Of a DNA stretch of 64,000 nt, positions 1 to 8,596 are shown in pieces. Position numbers and translations under genes: made by a program. Position 1 is the first letter of the stretch, and each line of letters starts with the position of its first letter. A model generated the notes under the pieces. The model did not search any database. It had not been told where the DNA came from and worked only from the letters and a program-made list of their open reading frames with translations. Source of the DNA: Snuella sedimenti (lineage in GTDB: Bacteria; Bacteroidota; Bacteroidia; Flavobacteriales; Flavobacteriaceae); the NCBI RefSeq assembly GCF_016428595.1, contig NZ_JAELVQ010000006.1:85876-149875 (forward strand), in the 5' to 3' direction.

Positions 1-2534
1 GCATCAAAGGTTAAACTTAATCTGTGGTTAAACATATCAAGGTCTACTCCTATATCCCATTGCTCTGTTTCTTCCCATGATAATTTATTATTTGCCATAC
101 GGTTATAATTTGGAATAACCCCGGTAACACCTCCATAAGTTGAGACGCTCATTTGGTTAGCCCAGTACGCATTACCCCCATATCCTAAATTATAAGCTCC
201 AAAACGCGCATTATTAGATCCCATTTGCTTTCCGTTAATACCCCAGCTACCGCGAACTTTAAGATAATTTACTGCTTCTGGAAGAATAGATTCAATAAAA
301 GGTTCTTCGGTTAATGTCCACCCTCCTGAAACAGAATAAAAATCAGCCCATCTTACATCACTTCCAAATTTTGATGATCCGTCTCTACTATATGTTAACA
401 TCATTTGGTAACGATCTTTATAATTATAACTGCCTCGCCCGTAATAGGATAGCAAAGCATTAGACTCTATACTTGTATCTCCAGAAATTTCTTCATTAGT
501 ATATCGCGCATTTATAACTTTAATAGCGTCACTACCAAAACCTATGGCAGAAAGTCTCATGTTTTCATACTGGTTAAAATCAACACGATTACCTAAAACC
601 GCAGTAACAGAATGATCACCTGATCCAAAGTCCTTAAAATAACTTAAATACGTATCGGCATTCAAATTGTTTCTGTTATACAATGCATAACTGGCGAAGC
701 CATCACCTTCAGGTCTAATTGTAGATGGCTCGTAAAAGTTCTTTTTGTTACTATCGTATACATATGTTAACTGCGAGTTCAAACTTAATCCATCAAAAAG
801 GTCCAATGTTGCAAAATTAGACAAGGTTAAGTTCACACTTCTGTCTGTGTTCATTTTATCATTTAACTCGCCAGCTAAAGACATTCTCTTTTCATCTGAT
901 ATATAGAATAGGGAAGAATTCAATTGCGCAGGATTAACAGGTAAGGTTGAGTTAAGATTAAAAGCACCTTGGTAAGGGTTACCTTGTCCTGTTCTCTGAT
1001 CGTTATGCGTAAATCTAGTAATTAACTGATTTCTGAATTTTTTTCCTGCCTTAAAGTTTAAATTAGAAGAAAATGTAATTCTTTCTACTCCTGTACCCTT
1101 AATGACACCTTCAATATCATCATATCCTAAGCCAAATCGGTAGTTTGTTTCTTCGGATCCTCCACGCATCGATACGTTATATTTTTGGGTAACCCCAGAT
1201 CTGTAAAATAAATCTTGATAATCAACATTATTATTAAATGCTGGGTTTAAACTATCGGACAACATCATAGGTGTCTGTCCATTTTGTCTTTCGTAAGTAG
1301 CCCACCATTTATTTAACATGTCCCATTTAGCATTTCTTTCGGCAGCACCAACATACATAGGCACTAAATCTGGTTTAGGCTGAAATCCGACATTAGAAGA
1401 AAACGTGAATTCTGGTTTGGCTAAAGCTGCACCACGTTTGGTTTGAATAATGATAACTCCATTAGCTCCCCTTGATCCATAAATTGCAGCTGCTGAAGCA
1501 TCTTTTAATACATCAATACTTTCAATATCGTTTGGGTTTAAGGATGCTAAAAAATCTTGGTTAGAAACGCCATATCCAGCCAAATCTTCCAAACTAGTTT
1601 GTACACCATCAACTACATACAGCGGGCTGCTGTAGGCAATATCTGGATCGATATCGGCTCCAATAGCAGTATTACCTCTAATAACTAAAGCCCCTCTACC
1701 AGCAGGTGCTCCAGTCATAGTGACATTTTGCATTCCAGTAACTTGAGTTGCTAAAATACCTGAAACATTTAATACAGGAATGCCTTCTATAGCTTCTGCT
1801 TTTACACTGGATATGGAACTCGTCACCTCACTTTTATGTACTTTTTGATATCCAATAAGAACTATTTCATCTAACTCAGATGCAGATTCTTTTAAAGTAA
1901 CATTAATAGTGGTTTGATTGGCAACTGGAACCTCTTTGGTTGTAAACCCCAAATAAGAAAAGACCAATATAGCGTTAGAGTCTTTTATTTTTAGCGTATA
2001 GTTTCCATCAAAATCGGTTGAAGTTCCTATGCTAGTGCCTTTTACAATAACCGTAACCCCAAGCAATGGCATAGCATTTCCATCTACCACCTGACCTTTA
2101 ACTATACCTTCTTGAGGTTTAATATTAGATAGTTCAATATGTGGGATTTTGGGTTGCTTAATTTTGTTCTCTTTAACATTTGATTTCAGAACAATTTGTT
2201 CATCTATAACCCTGAAAGTAACTGGTTGCTTATCGAATAAGTACTTTAATATTTTTGAAATGCGCTCTTTTTTTGCTTTAATAGAAACGATTCTTTTTAT
2301 GTCAACTTGATCTGTATTGACAAAAAATTTAAAATCGGAGGCCATTTCTATTTCTTCGAGAACTTTTTCAATACTCACATTTTCGAGATCCAACGAGATC
2401 CTAAAATTTTGAGAGTAAGTATTGGCATGTATTTGAAAAAGTGTTACCAATATAAAAAATGAGGTTATCTTCATTTTCAAATCGAATTTAAAAAGAGTAA
2501 AGTCATTACTCTTTACTTTAAAAAGTATTTTCAT
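1..2534 (-). CDS. SusC/RagA-type TonB-dependent receptor, C-terminus cut by window edge
   Basis: Outer-membrane receptor that would import oligosaccharides with a SusD partner, energised by TonB. Reading from 2534 the frame stays open to base 1 (about 844 residues), so the last part of the barrel is outside the window. In order: signal peptide ending near ANTYSQ (residue ~42), STN domain (~43-118), a carboxypeptidase-regulatory-like domain (~145-218), the TonB-box-like stretch ELDEIVLIGYQ (~221), the plug (SIDVLKDASAAAIYGSRGANG) and barrel strands. The STN domain is the part that contacts a FecR anti-sigma, and a fecR and an ECF sigma gene lie just upstream on the same strand. The start at 2534 is supported by the similar N-terminus (FKFDLKMK) of the other SusC at 52707. 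The substrate cannot be told from sequence. Confidence 0.93.
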   Translation of the reverse strand, partial: MKILFKVKSNDFTLFKFDLKMKITSFFILVTLFQIHANTYSQNFRISLDLENVSIEKVLEEIEMASDFKFFVNTDQVDIKRIVSIKAKKERISKILKYLFDKQPVTFRVIDEQIVLKSNVKENKIKQPKIPHIELSNIKPQEGIVKGQVVDGNAMPLLGVTVIVKGTSIGTSTDFDGNYTLKIKDSNAILVFSYLGFTTKEVPVANQTTINVTLKESASELDEIVLIGYQKVHKSEVTSSISSVKAEAIEGIPVLNVSGILATQVTGMQNVTMTGAPAGRGALVIRGNTAIGADIDPDIAYSSPLYVVDGVQTSLEDLAGYGVSNQDFLASLNPNDIESIDVLKDASAAAIYGSRGANGVIIIQTKRGAALAKPEFTFSSNVGFQPKPDLVPMYVGAAERNAKWDMLNKWWATYERQNGQTPMMLSDSLNPAFNNNVDYQDLFYRSGVTQKYNVSMRGGSEETNYRFGLGYDDIEGVIKGTGVERITFSSNLNFKAGKKFRNQLITRFTHNDQRTGQGNPYQGAFNLNSTLPVNPAQLNSSLFYISDEKRMSLAGELNDKMNTDRSVNLTLSNFATLDLFDGLSLNSQLTYVYDSNKKNFYEPSTIRPEGDGFASYALYNRNNLNADTYLSYFKDFGSGDHSVTAVLGNRVDFNQYENMRLSAIGFGSDAIKVINARYTNEEISGDTSIESNALLSYYGRGSYNYKDRYQMMLTYSRDGSSKFGSDVRWADFYSVSGGWTLTEEPFIESILPEAVNYLKVRGSWGINGKQMGSNNARFGAYNLGYGGNAYWANQMSVSTYGGVTGVIPNYNRMANNKLSWEETEQWDIGVDLDMFNHRLSLTFD

Positions 2535-2622
2535 AAATTTGTGTTTGGTTGTTTTTTTTGATTTAAATGCAATCACTTTCTTTACCGGGAAATGTTACGA
2601 CCATTTTCCGGTTTTTTTGTGA
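2534..2622 (+). ncRNA. candidate antisense small RNA (DonS-like) opposite the susC 5' end
   Basis: On the plus strand a TAnnTTTG box (TAAATTTG, 2534-2541) overlaps the susC start codon and is followed about 45 nt later by an 11-bp hairpin (arms 2584-2594 and 2602-2612, loop TTACGAC, one G-U pair) and a run of seven T (2612-2618), which reads as an intrinsic terminator. No plus-strand gene precedes it. A transcript of roughly 75 nt starting near 2547 would lie antisense to the susC leader. The same arrangement recurs at 52707-52790. In Bacteroides, DonS-type cis-antisense RNAs sit between anti-sigma and susC genes; assigning this one to that class is inference. The -33 element is poor. Confidence 0.45.
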
Positions 2623-2711
2623 CTTTTAATAAAAGAAGGTATCGTCTTAATGTTTCATAGGCAATAATGCTTTTTATGGTTTATAATTAATTCTATATTA
2701 TGTTTGGTTTG

Positions 2712-3857
2712 CTATTCAATAAGCACCTTGTTATTCTTAATTTTATATATAATATTAGAGCCACTACTTAATGTTTGTAAAACCTGTTCGACAGTCTCAT
2801 TAGTAAAACTGGCATTAAATGTACTTTCCTCTAAAACTTCGTTTTTGTTTTGTATGGTGACATTGTAATACCGCTCTAATTTTTTTCTAATAACCTTAAA
2901 CGGTGTATGTCTAAAAATCAACTTTCCGTCCATCCAAGCGGTATAGATATCCGTTTCCACCTCTTCAATGTTAATTTTATTCTGCGTTTTATCCCAAGCT
3001 GCTTTATGATTAGGCTCTAATACTGTAGCTTCCTTTAAGTTAAAGCCCTCTTCTTTATTGTATACACCCACCGATCCTTCCAACAATACGGTATTAATCG
3101 TTTCGTCCTCTTCATAACTGGAAATATTAAAAGTAGTTCCTAAGGCCCTAACATTTATTTTATCATCTACTGTCACTATAAAGGGGTGTTCTTGGTCTTT
3201 GGCAACTTCAAAATAGGCCTCACCATCCAGGAATACATTCCTCTCCATACCTTTTATAAACTTCACTGGATAACGTAGTGACGTCCCTGCGTTTAAAAAA
3301 ACATGCGTACCATCAGATAAGTGCAAATCAAATAACTTACCATATGGTACTGTTAAAGTGTTATATGCTAGTTTTTCTACACTGGAATCATTTGTGTAGA
3401 TTAAATGTTTACCAGTATATTGACCTACAATGTTACCATTTGCATCAGTAACTTGAGAACTACCATCTTCACGAATAACTTCTACATTACCATTGTCTAA
3501 CGTTAGGGTTATAACATTTTCATCAAGAGATTCCTTAAAAAACAAATGCTCTTTAATGATATAAATGCTTGAAGCACAAAAAATGCCTAGAATCAAAATG
3601 GCAGCAAACCTTAAGTATCTGTTTTTTGCATTTACAAACTTATTTGAATATTGCCTATCATTACCAGCAATTTGTTTTTGGAGCTTTTCATACAATCTAT
3701 TCTCCACTAGCTGTCTGTTTCCATGCTTGGTTGCGATCCAGTTTTCGCCATCACCTTGATAACTTTCTAAAAAGTCTTCTAACAACTTTTTCTCATTTGG
3801 ATCACACCTGTTTTCAAGGTATTTACCTACAAGTATTTCTATTTCTTTTCTAGTCAT
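2712..3857 (-). CDS. FecR-type anti-sigma factor
   Basis: Inner-membrane anti-sigma factor that would hold the neighbouring ECF sigma factor until the STN domain of the SusC receptor signals substrate. 381 residues: a cytoplasmic N-terminal part, one membrane segment (~81-101, YLRFAAILILGIFCASSIYII-like), a periplasmic FecR domain (~165-260, with VPYGKLFDLHLSDGTHVFLNAGT) and a C-terminal DUF4974 domain (~310-381), which is STN-like. Length and order are normal for Bacteroidetes. It lies 177 bp upstream of susC and about 180 bp downstream of the sigma gene, all on the minus strand, so it probably belongs to one regulatory cassette. Confidence 0.93.
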   Translation of the reverse strand: MTRKEIEILVGKYLENRCDPNEKKLLEDFLESYQGDGENWIATKHGNRQLVENRLYEKLQKQIAGNDRQYSNKFVNAKNRYLRFAAILILGIFCASSIYIIKEHLFFKESLDENVITLTLDNGNVEVIREDGSSQVTDANGNIVGQYTGKHLIYTNDSSVEKLAYNTLTVPYGKLFDLHLSDGTHVFLNAGTSLRYPVKFIKGMERNVFLDGEAYFEVAKDQEHPFIVTVDDKINVRALGTTFNISSYEEDETINTVLLEGSVGVYNKEEGFNLKEATVLEPNHKAAWDKTQNKINIEEVETDIYTAWMDGKLIFRHTPFKVIRKKLERYYNVTIQNKNEVLEESTFNASFTNETVEQVLQTLSSGSNIIYKIKNNKVLIE

Positions 3858-4040
3858 TGTTGTGTAAAAAGTTAGTTAGTTTTGGTATGTTATATATTAA
3901 GTACCATTTAAACCAACTAGGTACCATAACTTTTATCTTTTTTTTTAAAATTTAAATATGAAATAACATACTTATCTAAAAAAAACAATAAACATTAAAC
4001 ACCAAATAAGGAAAACTAATGGAAGGGTTCGTTAATAAAA

Positions 4041-4610
4041 CTAGGAAATAAACGCATACAAAAAGAGAAGCAACACACTAAATGTTTCTTCTTCCATATG
4101 TGCCCTTAAGTATTTAAGAGCAATAGAAATCTGATTCTTTACTGTCCTGATAGAAATATTTAATTTATCAGCTATTTCTTTGTGTGACAAACACTCAAAA
4201 CGGCTTAAGTAAAATATTTCCTGACATCTTTTCGGCAAATTTTGAGTATGCTTATAAATCATTTTTTCCAGATCCTGTGCAGTCATACTATCATATGGAG
4301 TATTATTAGTTTTTACAATATCGTAAAACTTATCAATATCCATATTAACAAATTTTGTATCTCTAAAGTGCTTATATATTCGAAATCTTAAAGATTGAAA
4401 CAGGTATGCGGATATATTCTGAATATCTGAAGTTTTATTATTTTTCCACAACGCAAAGAAGATGTCCTGTATCAAATCTTCACATAAATCTCTATCTTTT
4501 AAGATATTGTATGCATAAACATATAACTTATCCCAATGTTTTAGATAGACGCTACGAAATACATCAGAATCATTTATATCCAACGTTTCATTATTTAAAT
4601 ATTTCTTCAT
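4041..4610 (-). CDS. ECF RNA polymerase sigma factor, FecI-like
   Basis: Alternative sigma factor of 189 residues expected to direct transcription of the adjacent receptor genes. Region 2 is visible at ~25-90 (DKLYVYAYNILKDRDLCEDLIQDIFFALW) and region 4 at ~120-170 (LPKRCQEIFYLSRFECLSHKEIADKLNISIRTVKNQI). The hydrophobic C-terminal tail (EETFSVLLLFLYAFIS) is typical of the Bacteroidetes branch of this family. It is followed on the same strand by fecR and susC, the standard trio. A TATATTTG box on its own strand 25 bp upstream of the start suggests housekeeping-sigma transcription. Confidence 0.92.
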   Translation of the reverse strand: MKKYLNNETLDINDSDVFRSVYLKHWDKLYVYAYNILKDRDLCEDLIQDIFFALWKNNKTSDIQNISAYLFQSLRFRIYKHFRDTKFVNMDIDKFYDIVKTNNTPYDSMTAQDLEKMIYKHTQNLPKRCQEIFYLSRFECLSHKEIADKLNISIRTVKNQISIALKYLRAHMEEETFSVLLLFLYAFIS

Positions 4611-4634
4611 CTATCGTTATAAACAGCAATTTCT

Positions 4635-4642
4635 CAAATATA
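4635..4642 (-). promoter_or_regulatory. probable -7 element of the ECF sigma gene
   Basis: TATATTTG on the minus strand matches the Bacteroidetes -7 consensus TAnnTTTG and lies 25 bp before the sigma start codon at 4610. The -33 element is not clear (TTTA rather than TTTG). Confidence 0.4.
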
Positions 4643-4879
4643 GAAATTTATTTAGTAAATACTATATCTATAAACCATGTCCTCTCTAATATTATCTAGA
4701 TATTCTTAATTGCTTTAACTTTAACATTATTTTTTCTACAAAAACCAAATTTAAAACTTAAACCCCTCTATATCAACAAAGAAACTCCTTCAAATCAAAT
4801 TACGTTTAAAATATTTTAATACATTTTTAGTGAACCTTTTTAGTACGTACCTTTAACACGTAAAATCTACCAATCTTTT

Positions 4880-5992
4880 ATGATCCTGATTAGTATTGTA
4901 TATTTACTTTTAATAGGCAGTTTTATTTATGGATTTAACAAGCTTAGATCTTATAGCATTAAAAATAATAAGGCTGAGATATCTTTTTCTATCATCATTC
5001 CTTTTAGAAATGAAGCAGATAACTTACCCACATTACTAGCATCAATTGCTTACTTGGATTATCCGCATGATCAGTTTGAAATTATTTTTGTAGATGATAA
5101 CTCCAATGACGCTTCAGCGGACTTAATAAAAGCATCTTCAGCTAAATCACCATTAAACATCAGGTTAATTCCTAATGACAGACGTAGTGACTCACCAAAA
5201 AAAGACGCCATAACCACTGCTATCAGCCAAGCTAAATACGAGTGGATCATTACGACTGATGCCGATTGTAACTTACCAAAATACTGGCTACAAAGCTTCA
5301 ATAATTTTATCCAAGAAACCGACACTTTATACATAGCGGCACCCGTGACTTACTCCATAAAAAACACATTCTTAATGCGTTTTCAATTACTAGATGTATT
5401 AAGCCTACAAGGTGCCACAATAGGAGGCTTTGGTATAAACAAACCGTTTATGTGCAATGGTGCCAACCTATGTTATAAAAAATCGATTTTTAAGGATTTG
5501 CAAGGTTTTAAGGGCAATGATCATATTGCTGGGGGTGACGATATTTTTTTTCTTGAAAAAGTAGCTAAAGCTTATCCGCAACAAATGCATTATTTGAAAT
5601 GTAGGGAAGCTATAATTACTACGACGCCACAAATGTCGTGGCAAGATTTAATATCCCAACGCATCCGCTGGGCTGCAAAAACAAGTTCCTACAATAATTG
5701 GTTCGGAAAATTTACAGGGTTTATTGTTTTGCTTATGAACGCTTTGGCCATTGCCTTGCTTATGCTAACTTTTATAAGTGTAACTTATGTTAAAAGTTTA
5801 CTTTATGTCCTGCTCATTAAATTTAGTATCGATTTCTTTTTAATCTATAAAACGGCTTTGTTTTTTAATCAAAAAACGGCTTTAAGGAGTTATTTTTTTA
5901 GTTTCCTACTGTACCCCTTTTTTAGCAGCTATGTTGCTGTTGCCTCAACCTTTAAGGGCTATTCTTGGAAAGGTCGCACTTTTAGAAAATAA
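4880..5992 (+). CDS. membrane glycosyltransferase, family GT2
   Basis: Processive-type GT-A glycosyltransferase of 370 residues anchored in the inner membrane. One N-terminal membrane segment (1-20) is followed by the catalytic domain: SIIIPFRNEADNLPTLL (~37), the nucleotide-binding acid in FVDDNSND (~74), the DxD-type motif TTDADC (~128) and the acceptor/QxxRW motif SQRIRWAAK (~258-266). Two or three hydrophobic segments close the protein (~275-360). The donor and product are unknown; the nearest families make exopolysaccharide or glycolipids. It stands alone between minus-strand operons, so context does not help. Confidence 0.85.
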   Translation: MILISIVYLLLIGSFIYGFNKLRSYSIKNNKAEISFSIIIPFRNEADNLPTLLASIAYLDYPHDQFEIIFVDDNSNDASADLIKASSAKSPLNIRLIPNDRRSDSPKKDAITTAISQAKYEWIITTDADCNLPKYWLQSFNNFIQETDTLYIAAPVTYSIKNTFLMRFQLLDVLSLQGATIGGFGINKPFMCNGANLCYKKSIFKDLQGFKGNDHIAGGDDIFFLEKVAKAYPQQMHYLKCREAIITTTPQMSWQDLISQRIRWAAKTSSYNNWFGKFTGFIVLLMNALAIALLMLTFISVTYVKSLLYVLLIKFSIDFFLIYKTALFFNQKTALRSYFFSFLLYPFFSSYVAVASTFKGYSWKGRTFRK

Positions 5993-6084
5993 TGTTTGAT
6001 TTATTTTTGTAGCTTTACGTGTGTTTTGAAAAGTGCATTCTGTATGAAACGAACATTATCGAATAATTACTAAAATATAAACCT

Positions 6085-6948
6085 GTGAAAACTATATTTT
6101 CACTGCTATGCGCTCTTTTAATAAGTCCATTGTATTGTTCGGCACAAGAAACCTATACGGTTAATGGTGAGCAATTACTGCTTAAAACCGAAGTTAAAGG
6201 TGCTTTAAGCCTACTATCCTACCGCAATAAGGATCAATCCCGCTTTTTTATCAAAGACAAAAGCAATGATATTATTGAACTTATTCATCCCAGAGATGGA
6301 GGCAATACATACAAAAAAACCTTAGAATCGTTAACCCAAGGAAAGAATATGTCTGCCCAACTTGTTGGTTTTGGGCGTTACAGCTTAAAACAATTTGTTA
6401 AAGCCTATAACTCTAATGGCCATAGGAAATATGCTTACACCGATGAGCGTGTACAGGCGCAATTGCGCATAGGCATATATAGTGGTGTTACAAATCATCC
6501 CTTTATAGATACGCCAAGACAAGTTTCTGCTGCATTGTTTGGAGCCATCTTAGAGGTCTACGAAAAAAACAGTGCTGCTAGACAAAGTGGTTACATTAGT
6601 ATTGAACAGGCTTTGGGTAATGTTAATATGGGATACGCTTCTACTCAATTTGGACTTGGTTATAGATTTCGGTATATTAAAAATAGCTGGTTTAACGAAT
6701 ACCTCAACTTACAATTAGCCAACTTTACATTTTCGAACCGTACTTTTGAAAGTTCAAACGATGAAAATAAACATGAAAAGCGGGCTAGTTTTAGTGTCCC
6801 TTTAGTGTTTGGATTAGGAATGGATATAAAAGTTGGGGATACAAGTTTTATAACCCTAAACTACAACGAAATATTTGCTGTATTTGCAGACTACCACAAC
6901 AGTTTCCCGGTTAACTTTATCATAGGGTATAAGTTTAATTTACCTTAA
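6085..6948 (+). CDS. secreted protein of unknown function, possible outer-membrane barrel
   Basis: 287 residues starting at a GTG; the first residues (MKTIFSLLCALLISPLYCSAQE) form a good signal peptide, which supports this start. The second half has alternating aromatic/polar strands with periodic glycine (GYASTQFGLGYRFRYI, LVFGLGMDIKVGDTSFITLNYNE, INFIIGYKFNLP-like end), as in small outer-membrane beta-barrels, and it ends in an even-numbered hydrophobic strand. I do not recognise a named family. Its 3' end overlaps the end of the convergent lipoprotein gene at 6935 by 14 bp. Confidence 0.7.
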   Translation: MKTIFSLLCALLISPLYCSAQETYTVNGEQLLLKTEVKGALSLLSYRNKDQSRFFIKDKSNDIIELIHPRDGGNTYKKTLESLTQGKNMSAQLVGFGRYSLKQFVKAYNSNGHRKYAYTDERVQAQLRIGIYSGVTNHPFIDTPRQVSAALFGAILEVYEKNSAARQSGYISIEQALGNVNMGYASTQFGLGYRFRYIKNSWFNEYLNLQLANFTFSNRTFESSNDENKHEKRASFSVPLVFGLGMDIKVGDTSFITLNYNEIFAVFADYHNSFPVNFIIGYKFNLP

Positions 6949-7411
6949 TAATAATGGGTAATTCAAATTCTGTTTTCACCTGTTGCCCTCTTTTTAAGGC
7001 TGGAAAAATTCGTGGTAGTGAATCCAAACTTTGTACTAACAACCGTTCTATATTCGGAATTTCTTTGGTTGTAAGCGAATCTATCTTTGCATTTAAAAGC
7101 GCTAATACACCCTTTTCGGAAAGCTGAAATTTCAAAACGATGGTATCTTGAACATCTTGGGTTACAATAAGTGACTCTTTTTGTAAATACTGTGCGATAT
7201 GCGTTGTCAACACATGCTCAAAACACAACTTGTGCGCTTGCTTAGTTTGCGATGTATCACATAAAGCAAAGCTTGGATAAGCATCAACCTCTTTCCAGTT
7301 AAAGGTTTTTAACTCTTCCTTTAAAATGGCTTCGGGCGATGTTTTTTTTACATTAAAATACTCGCATGACACTAGTACCAAAACGACAAGAAAAACACAA
7401 ATTTGTTTCAT
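6935..7411 (-). CDS. small lipoprotein with TonB C-terminal-domain-like end
   Basis: 158 residues with a lipobox (LVLVSC, Cys16), so a lipid-anchored periplasmic protein. Its last ~70 residues (LSEKGVLALLNAKIDS ... LDSLPRIFPALKRGQQVKTEFELPIIIKVN) follow the pattern of the three TonB C-terminal repeats in the M56 protein two genes upstream (LPKITPGKQRGQNVIVPYTLPIIFQV), which suggests it is a reduced relative of that domain. It lies 40 bp after the TPR gene and is probably the last gene of the blaI operon. Function is unknown; the domain resemblance is by eye. Confidence 0.7.
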   Translation of the reverse strand: MKQICVFLVVLVLVSCEYFNVKKTSPEAILKEELKTFNWKEVDAYPSFALCDTSQTKQAHKLCFEHVLTTHIAQYLQKESLIVTQDVQDTIVLKFQLSEKGVLALLNAKIDSLTTKEIPNIERLLVQSLDSLPRIFPALKRGQQVKTEFELPIIIKVN

Positions 7412-7451
7412 CGATTACATCTGAAACCGAAAAATACAATTTTTTTGGTTT

Positions 7452-8594
7452 TTAATCTCCTTTTAATTCATTCTTCATGAATTTTTCCTTTTTCAAAGCC
7501 TTCATTCTGAAATTGACCATGTTCAAGTACGTACTTTTAGGAAACTTTTCTTTAAAGCCCTCGTACAATGCCATTCGTGTATCAATATCTTCATAATAGC
7601 GATCTTTCGTATAAACCAAATAAAAATGGGCACTGTCACTATTTGGGTTTTCGTGTATTGCTTTACGAAAGGCTGCTATGGCTTCTTTATGCTTTTTTTG
7701 CCTGTTTAAAACCATGCCTAAGTTCTTATAGCCTTCTTCCAAAGATACGTCTTGTAGTTCCAATGATTCGGTAATATATTTTTCGGCATTTTCAAAATCA
7801 TTTATACGTTCATAAAGTTGACCTAACACATATAAGTTACTCGTATTATTTGGTTCATACTTCAAGGCTTCAAGACCTTGTTCAATCGCTTTTTCATATT
7901 CCAATATTTTAGCATAGGAATGGCTTAATTTTTCATGAATAAATTGCGAAGATTCATTGAGCGCTATTAATTTTTCAAACCAAACCGCGGCCTTTTCATA
8001 CTGTTTTCGCAAATAAAAGTTCTGGGCTTTTAAATTAATCAACCCCTTGTTGTTCTCATAGGATGACAGGCCAATATCGATATATTTATCGGCTAATGTA
8101 TTCTTTCCTTTTTTAAGGTACAGTTTTGCTAGGCTATAAATGGCTTTTTGATGTGTTGCATCTAACTCAATTGCATTATAAAACCTATTTGCAGCTGTAG
8201 AATCATTTATGCGCTCTAAAGCCAAACCTAATTCGTAATGGTAATTTGGGTTTTTATGATTTAAATAAACTAATTCATTAAAAACAACGGCGGCTTCGTT
8301 GTATTTTTTTGTCTTATGCAGCAATTTAGCGTACTCATATTTTAACAGAGCGTCTTCTGGATTTACATCAATACTGGCTTTATAGTTTTTTAGGGCTTCG
8401 TCGTAATTACCAATAGCAACATATGCTTTGGCTATTTTATCCAACACCTCCGATTGTTCTTTGTAAGCCTTATAATTTTCAATAGCCTTGGAATAATTGC
8501 CATTTATATACAGGCTATCTGCCTTATTTAAATCCGAAGTCTGCGCTTCGATTTTAAACAGTATTAATAAAGATAAAAGTGTTAATCTAAACAT
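7452..8594 (-). CDS. secreted tetratricopeptide-repeat protein
   Basis: 380 residues with an N-terminal signal peptide (MFRLTLLSLLILFKIEAQ) and about nine TPR units spanning ~25-340 (for example NYDEALKNYKASIDVNPEDALLKYEYAKLL and FENAEKYITESLELQ). TPR arrays bind other proteins; the partner here is unknown. The start codon lies two bases after the stop of the M56 protein gene, so the two are translated from one message. The position in a blaI/blaR1-like operon suggests that it assembles with, or is a target of, the membrane protease. Confidence 0.88.
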   Translation of the reverse strand: MFRLTLLSLLILFKIEAQTSDLNKADSLYINGNYSKAIENYKAYKEQSEVLDKIAKAYVAIGNYDEALKNYKASIDVNPEDALLKYEYAKLLHKTKKYNEAAVVFNELVYLNHKNPNYHYELGLALERINDSTAANRFYNAIELDATHQKAIYSLAKLYLKKGKNTLADKYIDIGLSSYENNKGLINLKAQNFYLRKQYEKAAVWFEKLIALNESSQFIHEKLSHSYAKILEYEKAIEQGLEALKYEPNNTSNLYVLGQLYERINDFENAEKYITESLELQDVSLEEGYKNLGMVLNRQKKHKEAIAAFRKAIHENPNSDSAHFYLVYTKDRYYEDIDTRMALYEGFKEKFPKSTYLNMVNFRMKALKKEKFMKNELKGD

Positions 8595-8596
8595 AA

